Shown here: positions 23,131 through 36,034 of the stretch, piece after piece
Layout: every line of letters begins with the position of its first letter
Numbering within the stretch: position 1 is the first letter of the stretch
DNA from: Pseudomonadota bacterium
GTDB lineage: Bacteria; Desulfobacterota; Desulfovibrionia; Desulfovibrionales; Desulfovibrionaceae
Reading direction: 5' to 3'
NCBI GenBank assembly: GCA_023435825.1
Contig: JAEZMB010000028.1
Span: 1 to 42,211 of the forward strand
DNA: 42,211 bases
Translations under genes and position numbers: made by a program
Notes under the pieces: model-generated
Databases searched by the model: none
Seen by the model: the letters and a program-made list of their open reading frames with translations, nothing else
What the model was told of the DNA's origin: nothing

Positions 23131-24009
23131 TTACGCGCCGCCGGCGGCGCGGACCAGGTCCGGGGCGTGGCGGTCGAGCATCCATCGGGCGATGCTGGCC
23201 TTGGGCGGCAGCACGGCCGGCGGGCGGCGGACGGAAAACCAGCCCGCGTCCTCAAGCTCGGTGCGGTCGACCACGAGTTCGCCGCCGACGCAGTCCGCCG
23301 CGAACGCGGCCATGATCTGGCTGGGGAAGGGCCAGTTCTGGCTGCCGAGGTAGCGGATGCCGGCCACGGCCAGCCCCGTTTCCTCGGCCACCTCCCGGGC
23401 CACGCATTCCTCGAAGGATTCGGAGAATTCCACGAACCCGGCCACCAGCCCGTACTGGCCGGCCGGCCAGCCGGCCTTGCGCACCAGCAGATAGTCGTCG
23501 CCGCGCGAAATCAGGACAATGACAGCCGGATGGATGCGCGGATAGTATTCCCGGGCGCAGGCCGTGCAGCGCGCCCCGAATCCGCCGGGGATGCCGGCCG
23601 GCGCGCCGCCGCAGGCCGGGCAGATGCGGCTGCGGTCCCGCCAGTGGAGCACCTGCCGGGCCAGGCCGGCCAGGGTTAAAAGCCGCTCGTCGAGCAGCGG
23701 CGAGCGGTAGGAAGCGGTGATGGGGGCCAGCCCGGCCGGCAGGGCGGCTTCGGGTTCCAGCCGGGCGGCCCGCAAGGGGCGGCCGTTCCAGAAGCCGACC
23801 AGCACCGGCGGCACGGCAAAGGGGCCGGGGACCGGCAGCAGGCCGTCGGGCAGGGCCAAACCACGCTCGGTCAGCACCAGGGCGTTTTCACGAAGGACAA
23901 TCCAGCAGCCGGGGGCATCCGGACGGTCCAACTCCGGGGTGGCCGGGGCGAATTCGGGACCCAGGGCGGCCCGGGAAAAGGGGAGCAGGTTCAGGTCGGG
24001 CGTGGGCAT
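23131..24009 (-). CDS. nudC: NADH pyrophosphatase (NAD-cap/NAD+ diphosphatase), Nudix
   Basis: The 292-residue protein has an N-terminal NudC-like domain, a zinc ribbon (C130, C133, C148, C151), then a complete Nudix box. The box spans G191 to L213: G-x5-E197 and R205-E206-V207-x-E209-E210-x-G212-L213. The NADH-pyrophosphatase signature SQPWPFPxS appears as SQNWPFPSQ (223-231), with Asn in place of the first Pro. It would cleave NADH to NMNH and AMP and may also remove NAD caps from RNA. The frame extends to a GTG at 24063, but the ATG at 24009 fits the family start better. It is transcribed away from the glycerate kinase gene; the 208 bases between them show no clear promoter. Confidence 0.93.
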   Translation of the reverse strand: MPTPDLNLLPFSRAALGPEFAPATPELDRPDAPGCWIVLRENALVLTERGLALPDGLLPVPGPFAVPPVLVGFWNGRPLRAARLEPEAALPAGLAPITASYRSPLLDERLLTLAGLARQVLHWRDRSRICPACGGAPAGIPGGFGARCTACAREYYPRIHPAVIVLISRGDDYLLVRKAGWPAGQYGLVAGFVEFSESFEECVAREVAEETGLAVAGIRYLGSQNWPFPSQIMAAFAADCVGGELVVDRTELEDAGWFSVRRPPAVLPPKASIARWMLDRHAPDLVRAAGGA

Positions 24010-24217
24010 GGGCGTCTCGCGGGTTTGGCCGGCGGCATTCCTGCCGTGGGCGCTGCCGGGCACGATACGCCGGCCCGGGGCGTTTGGCTATCCCCGACAA
24101 CCTTTTGCCGCCAGAACATGCCCCCATGCTCCCGTGCCGCCATGGCTTGACGCGGCCCGGCCGGCCCTGGCACTCCCGGGCATGACCCTGCGCCGTCGCG
24201 GCGCGAAGGAGCCCCTC

Positions 24218-25576
24218 ATGCGAAATCCCCTTGCCGACGCCGAAGCCATTTTCCGGGCCGGACTCGACCGGGTCGATCCCCTGGCCATGATGCAGCGCGT
24301 GCTGACGCTCACCGGCGACATCCTGCGCGTGACCACCGAAACCGAGTGCCACGTCTACGATCTGGCCCGCTACCGGCGCATCTTCGTCCTGGGCATGGGC
24401 AAGGCGTCCGGCCGCATGGCCCTTGGCCTGGAGCGTATTCTCGGCGAGCGGATCACGGCCGGGGTAGTGGCCGTCAAGGAAGGGTATCTGGAGACGCTCT
24501 CGCGCATCCGGCTTCTGGAGACGGCCCATCCCGTGCCCGACGCCCGGGGCGAGGCAGCGGCCCGGGAAGTCCTGGCCATGGCCCGGCAGGCCGGCCCGGA
24601 CGATCTGGTCATCGTCCTGGTCTCGGGCGGCGGATCGGCCATTCTCGCCGCGCCCCTGGACCTGCCCGGCCTGCCTCTGACGCTGGCCGACAAGCAGGCC
24701 GCCACCCGGGCGCTACTCGCCTGCGGCGCGTCCATCCACGAGATCAACTGCGTGCGCAAGAAGCTTTCGGCCGTCAAGGGCGGGCGGCTGGCCGCGGCCA
24801 TTGCCCCGGCCGACTGCCTGGGGCTGCTGCTCTCCGACGTGGTCGGCGACGACCTTGACGTCATCGCCAGTGGCCCGACCGTGCCGGATTCCACCTGCGG
24901 GGCCGACGCCCTGGCCGTGGTCGAGCGTTACGGCGTGGGGGAGAGGATCGGGAAAAACGTCCTGGCCGTGCTTGCCGCCGTGGCCGCCGGGCGCGCCCCG
25001 GAAACGCCCAAGGCCGGCGATCCGGTGTTCGAGCACGTGCGCACGGTGCTCATCGGCACCAATTACCAGGCCCTGCTGGCCGCCCGGGACAAGGCCGCCG
25101 CCCTGGGCTACGCCACCCTGGTCCTGACCTCCCATCTGGCCGGCGAATCGCGCGAGATGGCCAACCTGTTTCTCGGCGTGGCCAAGGACATCGCCGAATA
25201 CGCCATGCCCCTGCCAAGGCCGGCCTGCCTCATCGCCGGCGGCGAGACCACCGTGACCCTGCGCGGCCCGGGCAAGGGCGGGCGCAACCAGGAAATGGCC
25301 CTGGCCTTCCTGGCCGGGTTGGCCGGGGAATCCCGCAACGCCGAGGAGGCCGTGTTCCTGGCCGCCTCCACCGACGGCTCCGATGGCCCCACCGACGCCA
25401 CCGGGGCGTTTGCCAGCCTGGCCATCCTGCGCCAGGGCCAGGGCCTGGGCCTTGACCCCCGAGCCTATCTGGCGGCCAACGACGCCTACCACTATTTCGA
25501 GGCCGTGGGCCGGCTGCTCAAGACCGGCCCCACCAACACCAACGTCTGCGACGTCAAGGTGCTGCTGGTGCCCTAG
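24218..25576 (+). CDS. Glycerate 2-kinase (DUF4147/MOFRL family)
   Basis: The 452-residue protein has an N-terminal DUF4147 domain: FVLGMGKASGRMA, the long VLVSGGGSAILAAP loop, ASIHEINCVRKKLSAVKGGRLA and LLLSDVVGDDLDVIASGPT. A C-terminal MOFRL domain follows, with GGETTVTLRGPGKGGRNQEMALA and TDGSDGPTDATGAF. This family (GckA/TtuD-like) phosphorylates D-glycerate to 2-phosphoglycerate, feeding glycolysis. The length is typical. The ATG at 24218 has AAGGAG eight bases upstream; the longer frame from 23717 overlaps nudC. It stands alone on the plus strand. Confidence 0.93.
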   Translation: MRNPLADAEAIFRAGLDRVDPLAMMQRVLTLTGDILRVTTETECHVYDLARYRRIFVLGMGKASGRMALGLERILGERITAGVVAVKEGYLETLSRIRLLETAHPVPDARGEAAAREVLAMARQAGPDDLVIVLVSGGGSAILAAPLDLPGLPLTLADKQAATRALLACGASIHEINCVRKKLSAVKGGRLAAAIAPADCLGLLLSDVVGDDLDVIASGPTVPDSTCGADALAVVERYGVGERIGKNVLAVLAAVAAGRAPETPKAGDPVFEHVRTVLIGTNYQALLAARDKAAALGYATLVLTSHLAGESREMANLFLGVAKDIAEYAMPLPRPACLIAGGETTVTLRGPGKGGRNQEMALAFLAGLAGESRNAEEAVFLAASTDGSDGPTDATGAFASLAILRQGQGLGLDPRAYLAANDAYHYFEAVGRLLKTGPTNTNVCDVKVLLVP

Positions 25577-25929
25577 GTTTTCGTCCCTTGGCAGATATTG
25601 GGGTGTTTTTCAGAAAAAACAATAGTTTTAGGGTGTTGTCCATGGAGTCCCAAAGACTCCTCGCCTGGACGCCACAGGAGCCCGGGCCTTTGGCCAGGGG
25701 GCGGCACGGTTGTGCGGCCCTGGCCGGACCGTGGCGCGATCAGGCGCGGGGCGCATCATCTTCAAGAAATCCGAGCCGAGGGGATAAAGACGTGAAAATG
25801 GCGCGGAGGTTGCATTTCCCCTTGCGGATGGAGTAGCCTTGATGGCTGCGCGGGGCTGGGCCGTTTTGGGACCGCGCGTCACGACTGGCCCGGCCGCCGT
25901 GGCCGGACCGCAACCGCTGGGGGAACCCT
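25577..25929. other. Intergenic region between glycerate kinase and sugar transferase
   Basis: No supportable gene is visible in these 353 bases. They are locally AT-richer near 25590-25640. Two small hairpins can be drawn: GTTTTT-CAGA-AAAAAC near 25606-25621, and GGAGTC-CCAAA-GACTCC at 25644-25660. Neither is a clear terminator. The promoter of the sugar transferase gene should lie here but could not be fixed. Confidence 0.5.
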
Positions 25930-27366
25930 TTGCCCTTCGCATCGAGACAGGGAGCCATCACCTGGCTTCGCGCCCTTGATTTGGCCCTGGCCGCGCTGTC
26001 CCTCGTGGTCGCGGCGACAATCTCCGCGGCCTTTTCTCCGGAGACGGCCAGCGCCGCCCACCTGCACCTGGACCTGGGAAGCCTCGGGCTGTTGCTCGGC
26101 GTCCTGGCCGCCACCCTGATCATTTTTCCGTTTTTCGGCGTCTATACCGAAACCGCCCTGTACGACCGCCGGCTGGCCGTCAAGCAGGTGGTCAAGTCCG
26201 TCACCGGCGTGGTCATGGCCTTGCTCCTGGGCGCGGCCGCCTTGCGTCCGCCCCTGGCCACGCCCGTGTTCCTGGCCGCCTTTTGGCTGACGGCGGCTTT
26301 GGGCTGCGTGGCCGCCCGTCTGGCCCTGCGCCGGCTGCTGTTCATGGGCGAGGCCCAGGGACTCTTGCGCCGTCGGGTGCTGGTGGCGGGAACCGGGGAG
26401 CGGGCCCAGGAGATCGCCCGGGAGATGCTGGCCCATCCCGACCAGGGCCGGCGCTTCATGGGCTTTGTGGCCGACGGCTGGGAAATCGCGCCCGTGGGTT
26501 CCCAGCCCGAGGCGGCGCGTCTGGTCTGCCGGTTCGACGAACTGGCCGATTATCTGCGCGAGCAGGTGGTGGACGAGGTGGTGATCTGCCTGCCCCTTGC
26601 GCAGTTAAGCCGCCTGGGCACGGGGCTGGTGACGGCCTGCGAGGCGCAAGGGGTCACGGCCACGGTGGTGGCCCGGCTTTTTGACCTCAATAACCCCGGC
26701 AGCCGGCCGGGCAGCCATGGCGGCGAGGTGGTGGCCACCTTGTCGAGCAGCCTGGCCGACGAACGCGAGCGCATTCTCAAGCGGTTCCTGGACGTCTCCG
26801 TGTCCCTGGCCGCCCTGGTCGCGCTGTCGCCGCTTTTGGCCGTGGTCTGGGCCCTGGTGCGGCTGACTTCGTCCGGGCCGGCCATATTCGCCCAGGAGCG
26901 GGTGGGCTTGGGGAAGCGGCGGTTCATGTTCTACAAGTTCCGCACCATGGTGGAAAACGCTCCGGACATGCAGGAGGAGCTTGAGGCCCAAAACGAGATG
27001 GACGGGGCGCTTTTCAAGATCAAAAACGACCCGCGCATCACCCCCTTGGGCCGGCTGCTGCGGCGCACGAGCATCGACGAGCTGCCCCAGCTCGTCAACG
27101 TCCTTCGCGGCGACATGAGCCTGGTCGGTCCCCGGCCGTTGCCGCTGCGCGATGTGGAGCGCATCGAGAAGACCTGGCCGCGTCGGCGGTTTGGCGTCAA
27201 GCCGGGCATCACCTGCCTGTGGCAGATCAGCGGGCGCAATTCCACGAGCTTCGAACGCATGATGGAGCTGGACATCGAGTACGTGGACACCTGGTCGGTG
27301 GCCCTGGACCTCAAGATTTTGCTGCGCACCATCCCGGTGGTGTGCAGCATGCGCGGGGCCTACTGA
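25930..27366 (+). CDS. Polyprenyl-phosphate sugar-1-phosphate transferase (exopolysaccharide initiating enzyme)
   Basis: The 478-residue protein has an N-terminal region with four or five membrane helices (residues 15-140) and a CoA-binding-like Rossmann segment (RRVLVAGTGERAQEIAREML, about 155-260). One further membrane helix follows, then the bacterial sugar transferase domain: KRFLDVSVSLAAL, GPAIFAQERVGLGKRRF, YKFRTM, KNDPRITPLGRLLRRTSIDELPQ, MSLVGPRPLP and VKPGITCLWQISGRN. It would transfer a sugar phosphate to undecaprenyl phosphate, the first step of an exopolysaccharide or O-antigen chain. The start is a TTG at 25930 by exclusion; no ATG lies near the first helix. No other polysaccharide gene is nearby. 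Confidence 0.92.
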   Translation: MPFASRQGAITWLRALDLALAALSLVVAATISAAFSPETASAAHLHLDLGSLGLLLGVLAATLIIFPFFGVYTETALYDRRLAVKQVVKSVTGVVMALLLGAAALRPPLATPVFLAAFWLTAALGCVAARLALRRLLFMGEAQGLLRRRVLVAGTGERAQEIAREMLAHPDQGRRFMGFVADGWEIAPVGSQPEAARLVCRFDELADYLREQVVDEVVICLPLAQLSRLGTGLVTACEAQGVTATVVARLFDLNNPGSRPGSHGGEVVATLSSSLADERERILKRFLDVSVSLAALVALSPLLAVVWALVRLTSSGPAIFAQERVGLGKRRFMFYKFRTMVENAPDMQEELEAQNEMDGALFKIKNDPRITPLGRLLRRTSIDELPQLVNVLRGDMSLVGPRPLPLRDVERIEKTWPRRRFGVKPGITCLWQISGRNSTSFERMMELDIEYVDTWSVALDLKILLRTIPVVCSMRGAY

Positions 27367-27434
27367 GGGCGGGGAGCAGCGAAAGGGGAGAGGCCGGGCC
27401 GGCGGGGACAGGGGATGGTTCGGGCCGGCCGGCT

Positions 27435-27962
27435 TCAGTCGAGGATCACCACTTCAAGGGTCTGCACGCCGAAATTCACGGCCTGGCGCTTGTTGGGCAG
27501 GCACAGGTCCAGCCGGCCTGCATGGCGGGGGTGCATGAGGTCTTCCACCACCCGCACGCCCACGCCTTCGATATAGACCTTGCGGCCAAGCAGCCGACGC
27601 AGATCGCGCGAGACGGCGACCGTGCGGCCGGCCCGCACCGGCGCGCCCGTGGCCGAGAGCTGCGGGCCGTCGTCGTCGAGGCAGTCCGGGCAATAGGCCG
27701 TGGCCGTCAGGCGCAGCCGGCGGCGCTCCTCGGGATCGATGGCGAAAAGCCCGGCGGCCATGGCCGCCTCGGACCGGGCCATGGCCGCGTCCTGGGCCAT
27801 GAGCACGGTTTCGTGGCGCAGTTCGCCCGTGGCCCGGCGCAGCCAGTCGCCGGCCTGGCTGATCGCCAGGGCCGACACGGCCAGGGCGGCCGTGGCCGCC
27901 GCCATGCCAAGGCCGCCCTTGGGCGGCGGCGTTGTGGGTGTCGTTTTTTCGTCGTCAGCCAT
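27435..27962 (-). CDS. Membrane-anchored 3D (Asp-Asp-Asp) domain protein
   Basis: The 175-residue protein has one N-terminal hydrophobic segment (about residues 18-36), then a helical stretch. The C-terminal 3D domain runs from LTATAYCPDC through GRKVYIEGVGVRVVEDLMHPRHAGRLDLCLPN to AVNFGVQTLEVVIL. This double-psi beta-barrel domain occurs in lytic transglycosylases (MltA) and in resuscitation/stationary-phase proteins, where its acidic residues are catalytic. Here the ED and D of VVEDLM and GRLDLC are retained. A peptidoglycan-cleaving or -binding role in the periplasm is likely but unproven. GGAG lies six bases upstream of the ATG. It is divergent from the LytM-like gene, 89 bases apart. Confidence 0.82.
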   Translation of the reverse strand: MADDEKTTPTTPPPKGGLGMAAATAALAVSALAISQAGDWLRRATGELRHETVLMAQDAAMARSEAAMAAGLFAIDPEERRRLRLTATAYCPDCLDDDGPQLSATGAPVRAGRTVAVSRDLRRLLGRKVYIEGVGVRVVEDLMHPRHAGRLDLCLPNKRQAVNFGVQTLEVVILD

Positions 27963-27989
27963 GCAAACTCCATTTCGCCGCCGGGCGGC

Positions 27990-28018
27990 TTGCCCGGCCG
28001 GCCGGCCTCGCCTATAGT
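27990..28018 (+). promoter_or_regulatory. Promoter of the LytM-like gene
   Basis: TTGCCC (27990-27995), a 17-base spacer and TATAGT (28013-28018, 5 of 6 consensus) form a well-spaced sigma70-type promoter. The predicted start near 28025 lies inside an inverted repeat, and the ATG follows at 28052. Confidence 0.6.
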
Positions 28019-28036
28019 GTCGCCACTGCGGCGACA
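28018..28036. promoter_or_regulatory. Inverted repeat over the LytM-like gene transcription start
   Basis: TGTCGCC-ACTGC-GGCGACA is a perfect 7-bp dyad with a 5-base centre. It begins at the last base of the -10 element and covers the predicted transcription start, a typical repressor position. It could instead act as a 5' RNA hairpin. Confidence 0.5.
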
Positions 28037-28051
28037 GGGGATACTTGCACC

Positions 28052-29428
28052 ATGCGCATTTTAAAGCCGTTCAAGAAAAGCGGAAAAACGGGGCCGGCCT
28101 TCTGGCTTCTGGCCCTTGGGCTTCTGGCCTCGCCGCTTATCGTCGCCGGGTTCGCCGGTTATCATCTGTTCCTCAAGGACGCCGAAAAGCCGCAGGTGGC
28201 GCTTTCGCCCCAGGCCGAGGCCGCCTCGCTCAAGCGTCCCTTCGTGGTCACCGCCTCCGACGACCAGTCCGGCATCCGGTCGCTCACCGTCACCGTGGCC
28301 CAGGGCCAGCGCCGCACCGACGTGCTGCGCCGGGTCTACGATCCGCCCCGCGACCAGGTCAGCGAACGCTTCAGCCTGGAGCATTCGGAACTGCGCGGCG
28401 GGGCCTTTGAAATCCAGATCGCCGCCCACGACGGCTCCCACGCCAACCTCGGGGCCGGCAACGCCGCCCGGGTCAACAAGCGCATGTTGCTCGATCCCGT
28501 GCCGCCCACCATCAAGGCCCTGACCCCGGCCCACTACATGCGCCAGGGCGGCGCCGGGCTGGTCGTCTACGAAGTGAATAAGGACATGACGCGCAGCGGC
28601 GTGATGGTGGGGGATCGGTTCTTTCCGGGCTACAAGCAAAAAAGCGGCCAATACGCCTGCCTGTTCGCCTTCCCCAGCGACCTCGACGCCGACGCCTACA
28701 AGCCCAGGCTCTTCGTGGAGGATGCCGCCGGCAACGAAAAAACCGGATTTTTCGTCAATATGGCTATCAAACGGCGGTTTCGCGAGGAGCGGGTGGAGAT
28801 CACCGACGACTTCCTGGCCGCCCGGCTGCCGGCCTTCGCCGCCCTGTTCCCCCAGGAGCGCGATCCGGTGGAACGATTTAAAAAGTTAAACACCGAGTTG
28901 CGCCGGCAAAACGCCGCCTTCATCGGGTCGCTGTCGGCCAAGTCCGGTCCCGTGCCCCTGTGGGACGGCGGTTTCATCTACCTGCCGCGGTCGGTGGTGC
29001 GCGGCTCGTTCGGGGCCGACCGCATCTATATGTATAAAGGGCAGGAGATCGGGCGGGAGCTCAGTGACGGCATCGGCCTGGCCTCGGTGCCCGGAGCGCA
29101 GGTCCCGGCCGCCAACGCCGGGGACGTGGTCTTTGCCGGGCCTCTGGGCGTCTACGGCAACACCGTGGTCATGGACCACGGCATGGGCCTGTTGACGGTC
29201 TACGCCAACCTCGGCTCCATCGCCGTTAAGGTCGGCGATGTGCTCAAAAAGGGCGAACCCCTGGGCACGACCGGGACCACGGGCCTGACCCCGGGCGACC
29301 AGGTGCATTTCGCGGTCTACCTTTCGGGCCAGCCCGTCATTCCCATCGAGTGGTGGGACGGGCACTGGATCGAGGACAACGTGACCACCAAACTGCGGCG
29401 CTACGCCGCCGAGACCCCGCAGCAGTAA
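28052..29428 (+). CDS. Membrane-anchored degenerate LytM (M23-like) protein
   Basis: The 458-residue protein has an N-terminal membrane anchor (about residues 16-37). Beta-rich Ig-like periplasmic regions (about 45-260) follow, and then a C-terminal LytM fold (about 325-430): VPAANAGDVVFAGPLGVYGNTVVMDHGMGLLTVYANLGSIAVKVGDVLKKGEPLG. The zinc site is mostly lost. The HxGxD ligand motif reads S338-D-G-I-G342, the YAHL histidine is Asn (YANL), and HxH reads Q417-V-H419. Only one of the usual histidines remains, so it should not be an active endopeptidase. By analogy with EnvC and NlpD it may activate a cell-wall amidase. It is transcribed divergently from the 3D-domain gene. Confidence 0.85.
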   Translation: MRILKPFKKSGKTGPAFWLLALGLLASPLIVAGFAGYHLFLKDAEKPQVALSPQAEAASLKRPFVVTASDDQSGIRSLTVTVAQGQRRTDVLRRVYDPPRDQVSERFSLEHSELRGGAFEIQIAAHDGSHANLGAGNAARVNKRMLLDPVPPTIKALTPAHYMRQGGAGLVVYEVNKDMTRSGVMVGDRFFPGYKQKSGQYACLFAFPSDLDADAYKPRLFVEDAAGNEKTGFFVNMAIKRRFREERVEITDDFLAARLPAFAALFPQERDPVERFKKLNTELRRQNAAFIGSLSAKSGPVPLWDGGFIYLPRSVVRGSFGADRIYMYKGQEIGRELSDGIGLASVPGAQVPAANAGDVVFAGPLGVYGNTVVMDHGMGLLTVYANLGSIAVKVGDVLKKGEPLGTTGTTGLTPGDQVHFAVYLSGQPVIPIEWWDGHWIEDNVTTKLRRYAAETPQQ

Positions 29429-29637
29429 CGGGCGGGATGTCTCCCAACCCGCGCCGGGCCGGTTTTTCGGCTGGGCGCGGCCGCCGGGAAGCGCCGGGAG
29501 CGATCGTCGACCCTGCTTGCCCCCTCGGACCGTTCGCCGTAGCGTGGCGGACGGTTGGCCCCGGCGGACGGGGTCGGGGCAGGGCGCGGGCAACGGTGAC
29601 GGACGCGCCTGCCGCCGACCGGCCGGGGACGTCCGTC

Positions 29638-30066
29638 ATGGATCGAAAACCGCTGGTTCCGCTGGCCTTTCTCCTGTTTACCGGCCTGCTTTTCGTGTTG
29701 CGGGAGGTTGTCCCCTCGCCCCGCTATCGCCTGTTCGACAACCTGCGCCAGAGCGGCCGCACCGATCCCCGGGCCGTGGGCGGGCCGGACCTGCGCGCTC
29801 CGGCCGAGGTCCCGGTTCCCAAACGCTACGTCGATGCCTGCCGCGACGAGGCCGCCCGGCGCATGGCTCGGCCCGACTGGCCGGCCCTTGACCGCGACGG
29901 CCGCGAGGCGGCGTTAGTCCAGCTCCTGGCCCTGTGCGGGGCCGACGCCGAGTACTGGACCATGCCCGAACACCGGCAACGGCGGGTGGCCCGGGAGTTC
30001 GCGGCCCATTTTCTGGACCCCGGACAGCCGGGACAGCCGGCGGCCGGGCGGCCGGTTGACAAATGA
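29638..30066 (+). CDS. Hypothetical membrane-anchored protein
   Basis: The 142-residue protein has one N-terminal hydrophobic segment (about residues 6-22, VPLAFLLFTGLLFVLRE). A proline-rich stretch (about 45-62) and a helical, charged C-terminal half with two cysteines (RYVDACRDEAARRM and LLALCGADAEYW) follow. I do not recognise the family. The ATG at 29638 is chosen because the membrane segment starts right after it; its ribosome binding site is weak. The frame upstream to 29350 overlaps the LytM-like gene. Its stop overlaps the -35 element of the isocitrate dehydrogenase promoter. Codon use is like its neighbours, so it is probably a genuine lineage-specific gene. Confidence 0.6.
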   Translation: MDRKPLVPLAFLLFTGLLFVLREVVPSPRYRLFDNLRQSGRTDPRAVGGPDLRAPAEVPVPKRYVDACRDEAARRMARPDWPALDRDGREAALVQLLALCGADAEYWTMPEHRQRRVAREFAAHFLDPGQPGQPAAGRPVDK

Positions 30067-30085
30067 CCGGCTCCCTTTCTATTTT
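30056..30085 (+). promoter_or_regulatory. Promoter of the isocitrate dehydrogenase gene
   Basis: A perfect TTGACA at 30056-30061 is followed by TATTTT at 30080-30085 (18-base spacer), or TCTATT at 30078-30083 (16-base spacer), in a clearly AT-rich patch. The gene starts 40 bases later with a GAGGAG ribosome binding site. Confidence 0.65.
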
Positions 30086-30124
30086 CCTTTTTTGTTCAAA
30101 TTTTCCCAAGAGGAGCCCAGGCGC

Positions 30125-31276
<1,152 letters not shown>

Positions 31277-31295
31277 TCCTTCCTTTCGATTTCAT

Positions 31296-31459
31296 GGCAA
31301 CGCCGTCACGTCGTACAGACATGATGGCGTTGCCCCTTGAAAAAAATCGGAAATCCGCAATAGTGGTTCCGCCCGGCCCGGGATGGCCCAGCCGCCCGGG
31401 AACGGCGCGCGATTTTTTTGGCTGCGCGCCTCCCTGGTCCGCGCTTTGCTGCGCGGGAC
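31296..31459. repeat. Three successive inverted repeats between icd and hyuA
   Basis: Three dyads follow each other. The first is GGCAACGCC (31296-31304) against GGCGTTGCC (31326-31334), perfect over 9 bp. The second is GGCGCGC (31404-31410) against GCGCGCC (31424-31430) around a T7 run. The third is GTCCGCGC (31437-31444) against GCGCGGGAC (31451-31459), with one bulge. None is followed by a proper T-run on the plus strand, so none is a standard terminator for icd. The region also holds whatever promoter serves hyuA. Confidence 0.55.
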
Positions 31460-31521
31460 GCTTAGCATTTTCGTCAAACAGGTAGCTGCCATCCCTTGCA
31501 AAAAGGGAAAAAGGGGGCGCG

Positions 31522-33506
<1,985 letters not shown>

Positions 33507-33510
<4 letters not shown>

Positions 33511-34253
33511 CGCTGGTCATCGGCACGCCGTGCTTCGGCGGCATGGTCACGGTGCCGTACATGCTCGCCATGATGGGCGTGAAGGACGTGCTCAACCGGG
33601 CCAGGACGCCGTTTCGGCTGCTCACCCCCAGCCACGAGAGCCTCATCACCCGGGCGCGCAATTCCATCGCCAACGCCGTCTTGCGCGACGAGACGGCCAC
33701 GCATCTGCTGTTTATCGACGCCGACATCGCTTTCGAGCCGCTGCTCGTGCCGCATCTGCTCGGCGCGGGCAAGGACGTGGTCTGCGGCGTCTATCCGGTC
33801 AAGGGGCTTGCCCTGGACCGGGTCATGGTCCAGCCGGCCGGCACGCCGCCGGCCGCGGCCGAGGCGGCCAGCCTTGATTATGCCGTGAAGCTCAAACCCG
33901 GCTGCCAGGTGGACGGGCAGGGCTTTCTGGAAGTGGAGTACGCGGCCACGGGCTTCATGCTGATAAGGCGCGAAGTGCTGGTAAAGTTGGCGGCGGCCTA
34001 CCCGGAACTGCACTACGGCTTTGCCTGCACCAACGAGCCGGCGGCGGACAATTTCGCCTTTTTCGACACCATGATCGACCCCGAGACGCGCCACTACCTT
34101 CCCGAAGATTATGCGTTTTGCAAACGCTGGCGCGACATCGGCGGGAAAGTCCATGTGAGCGTGGCGGGCAAGCTCACCCATGTGGGGAGTAGGGCGTATA
34201 GTGGGGATTTTGCGACGTATCTGGCGCGCCAGGGCGCGCGCCGCAACGGTTGA
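33507..34253 (+). CDS. GT-A-type glycosyltransferase-like protein inside the hyuAB operon
   Basis: The 248-residue protein begins at a GTG overlapping the hyuA stop (GTGA). It starts VIGTPCFGGMVTVPYM and contains SHESLITRARNSIANAVL and THLLFIDADIAFEP, a DxD-like metal/nucleotide-sugar motif after a hydrophobic strand. DVVCGVYPVKG and ATGFMLIRREVL follow, with a late DYAFCKRWRDIGGKVHV like the DxxFCxRW of GT-A (Anp1-type) glycosyltransferases. No membrane segment is seen. A metabolic role beside a hydantoinase is not obvious. The overlap suggests coupled translation with hyuA, and hyuB follows 15 bases later. Confidence 0.78.
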
Positions 34254-34268
34254 CGGGACGGAGCAGCC

Positions 34269-35834
<1,566 letters not shown>

Positions 35835-36034
35835 TTGCCTTTTGACGCCGCCTCGCCTATGCCCCCATGTTCCGGCGCGGTCCGCCGCCGCCGGTGGCGG
35901 GGCATTTTGCCCTTTTCATTTGGGGGTGCTTCCTGTAGCATGACCCATTTTGTATTCGCTTGCGATTTTTTCCAGAATACGACCGAAAATCCGCTGCGAC
36001 GGCCCGCCCGCCAGCGAACATCTTGGAGGATGCC

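Noticed and set aside
25606..25621. Terminator of the glycerate kinase gene
   Set aside because: The hairpin GTTTTT-CAGA-AAAAAC is only 6 bp and AT-only, with no following T-run.
27367..27434. Bidirectional terminator between the sugar transferase and 3D-domain genes
   Set aside because: Several GGCCGG runs can pair in many ways, but no stem with a T-run on either strand is clear.
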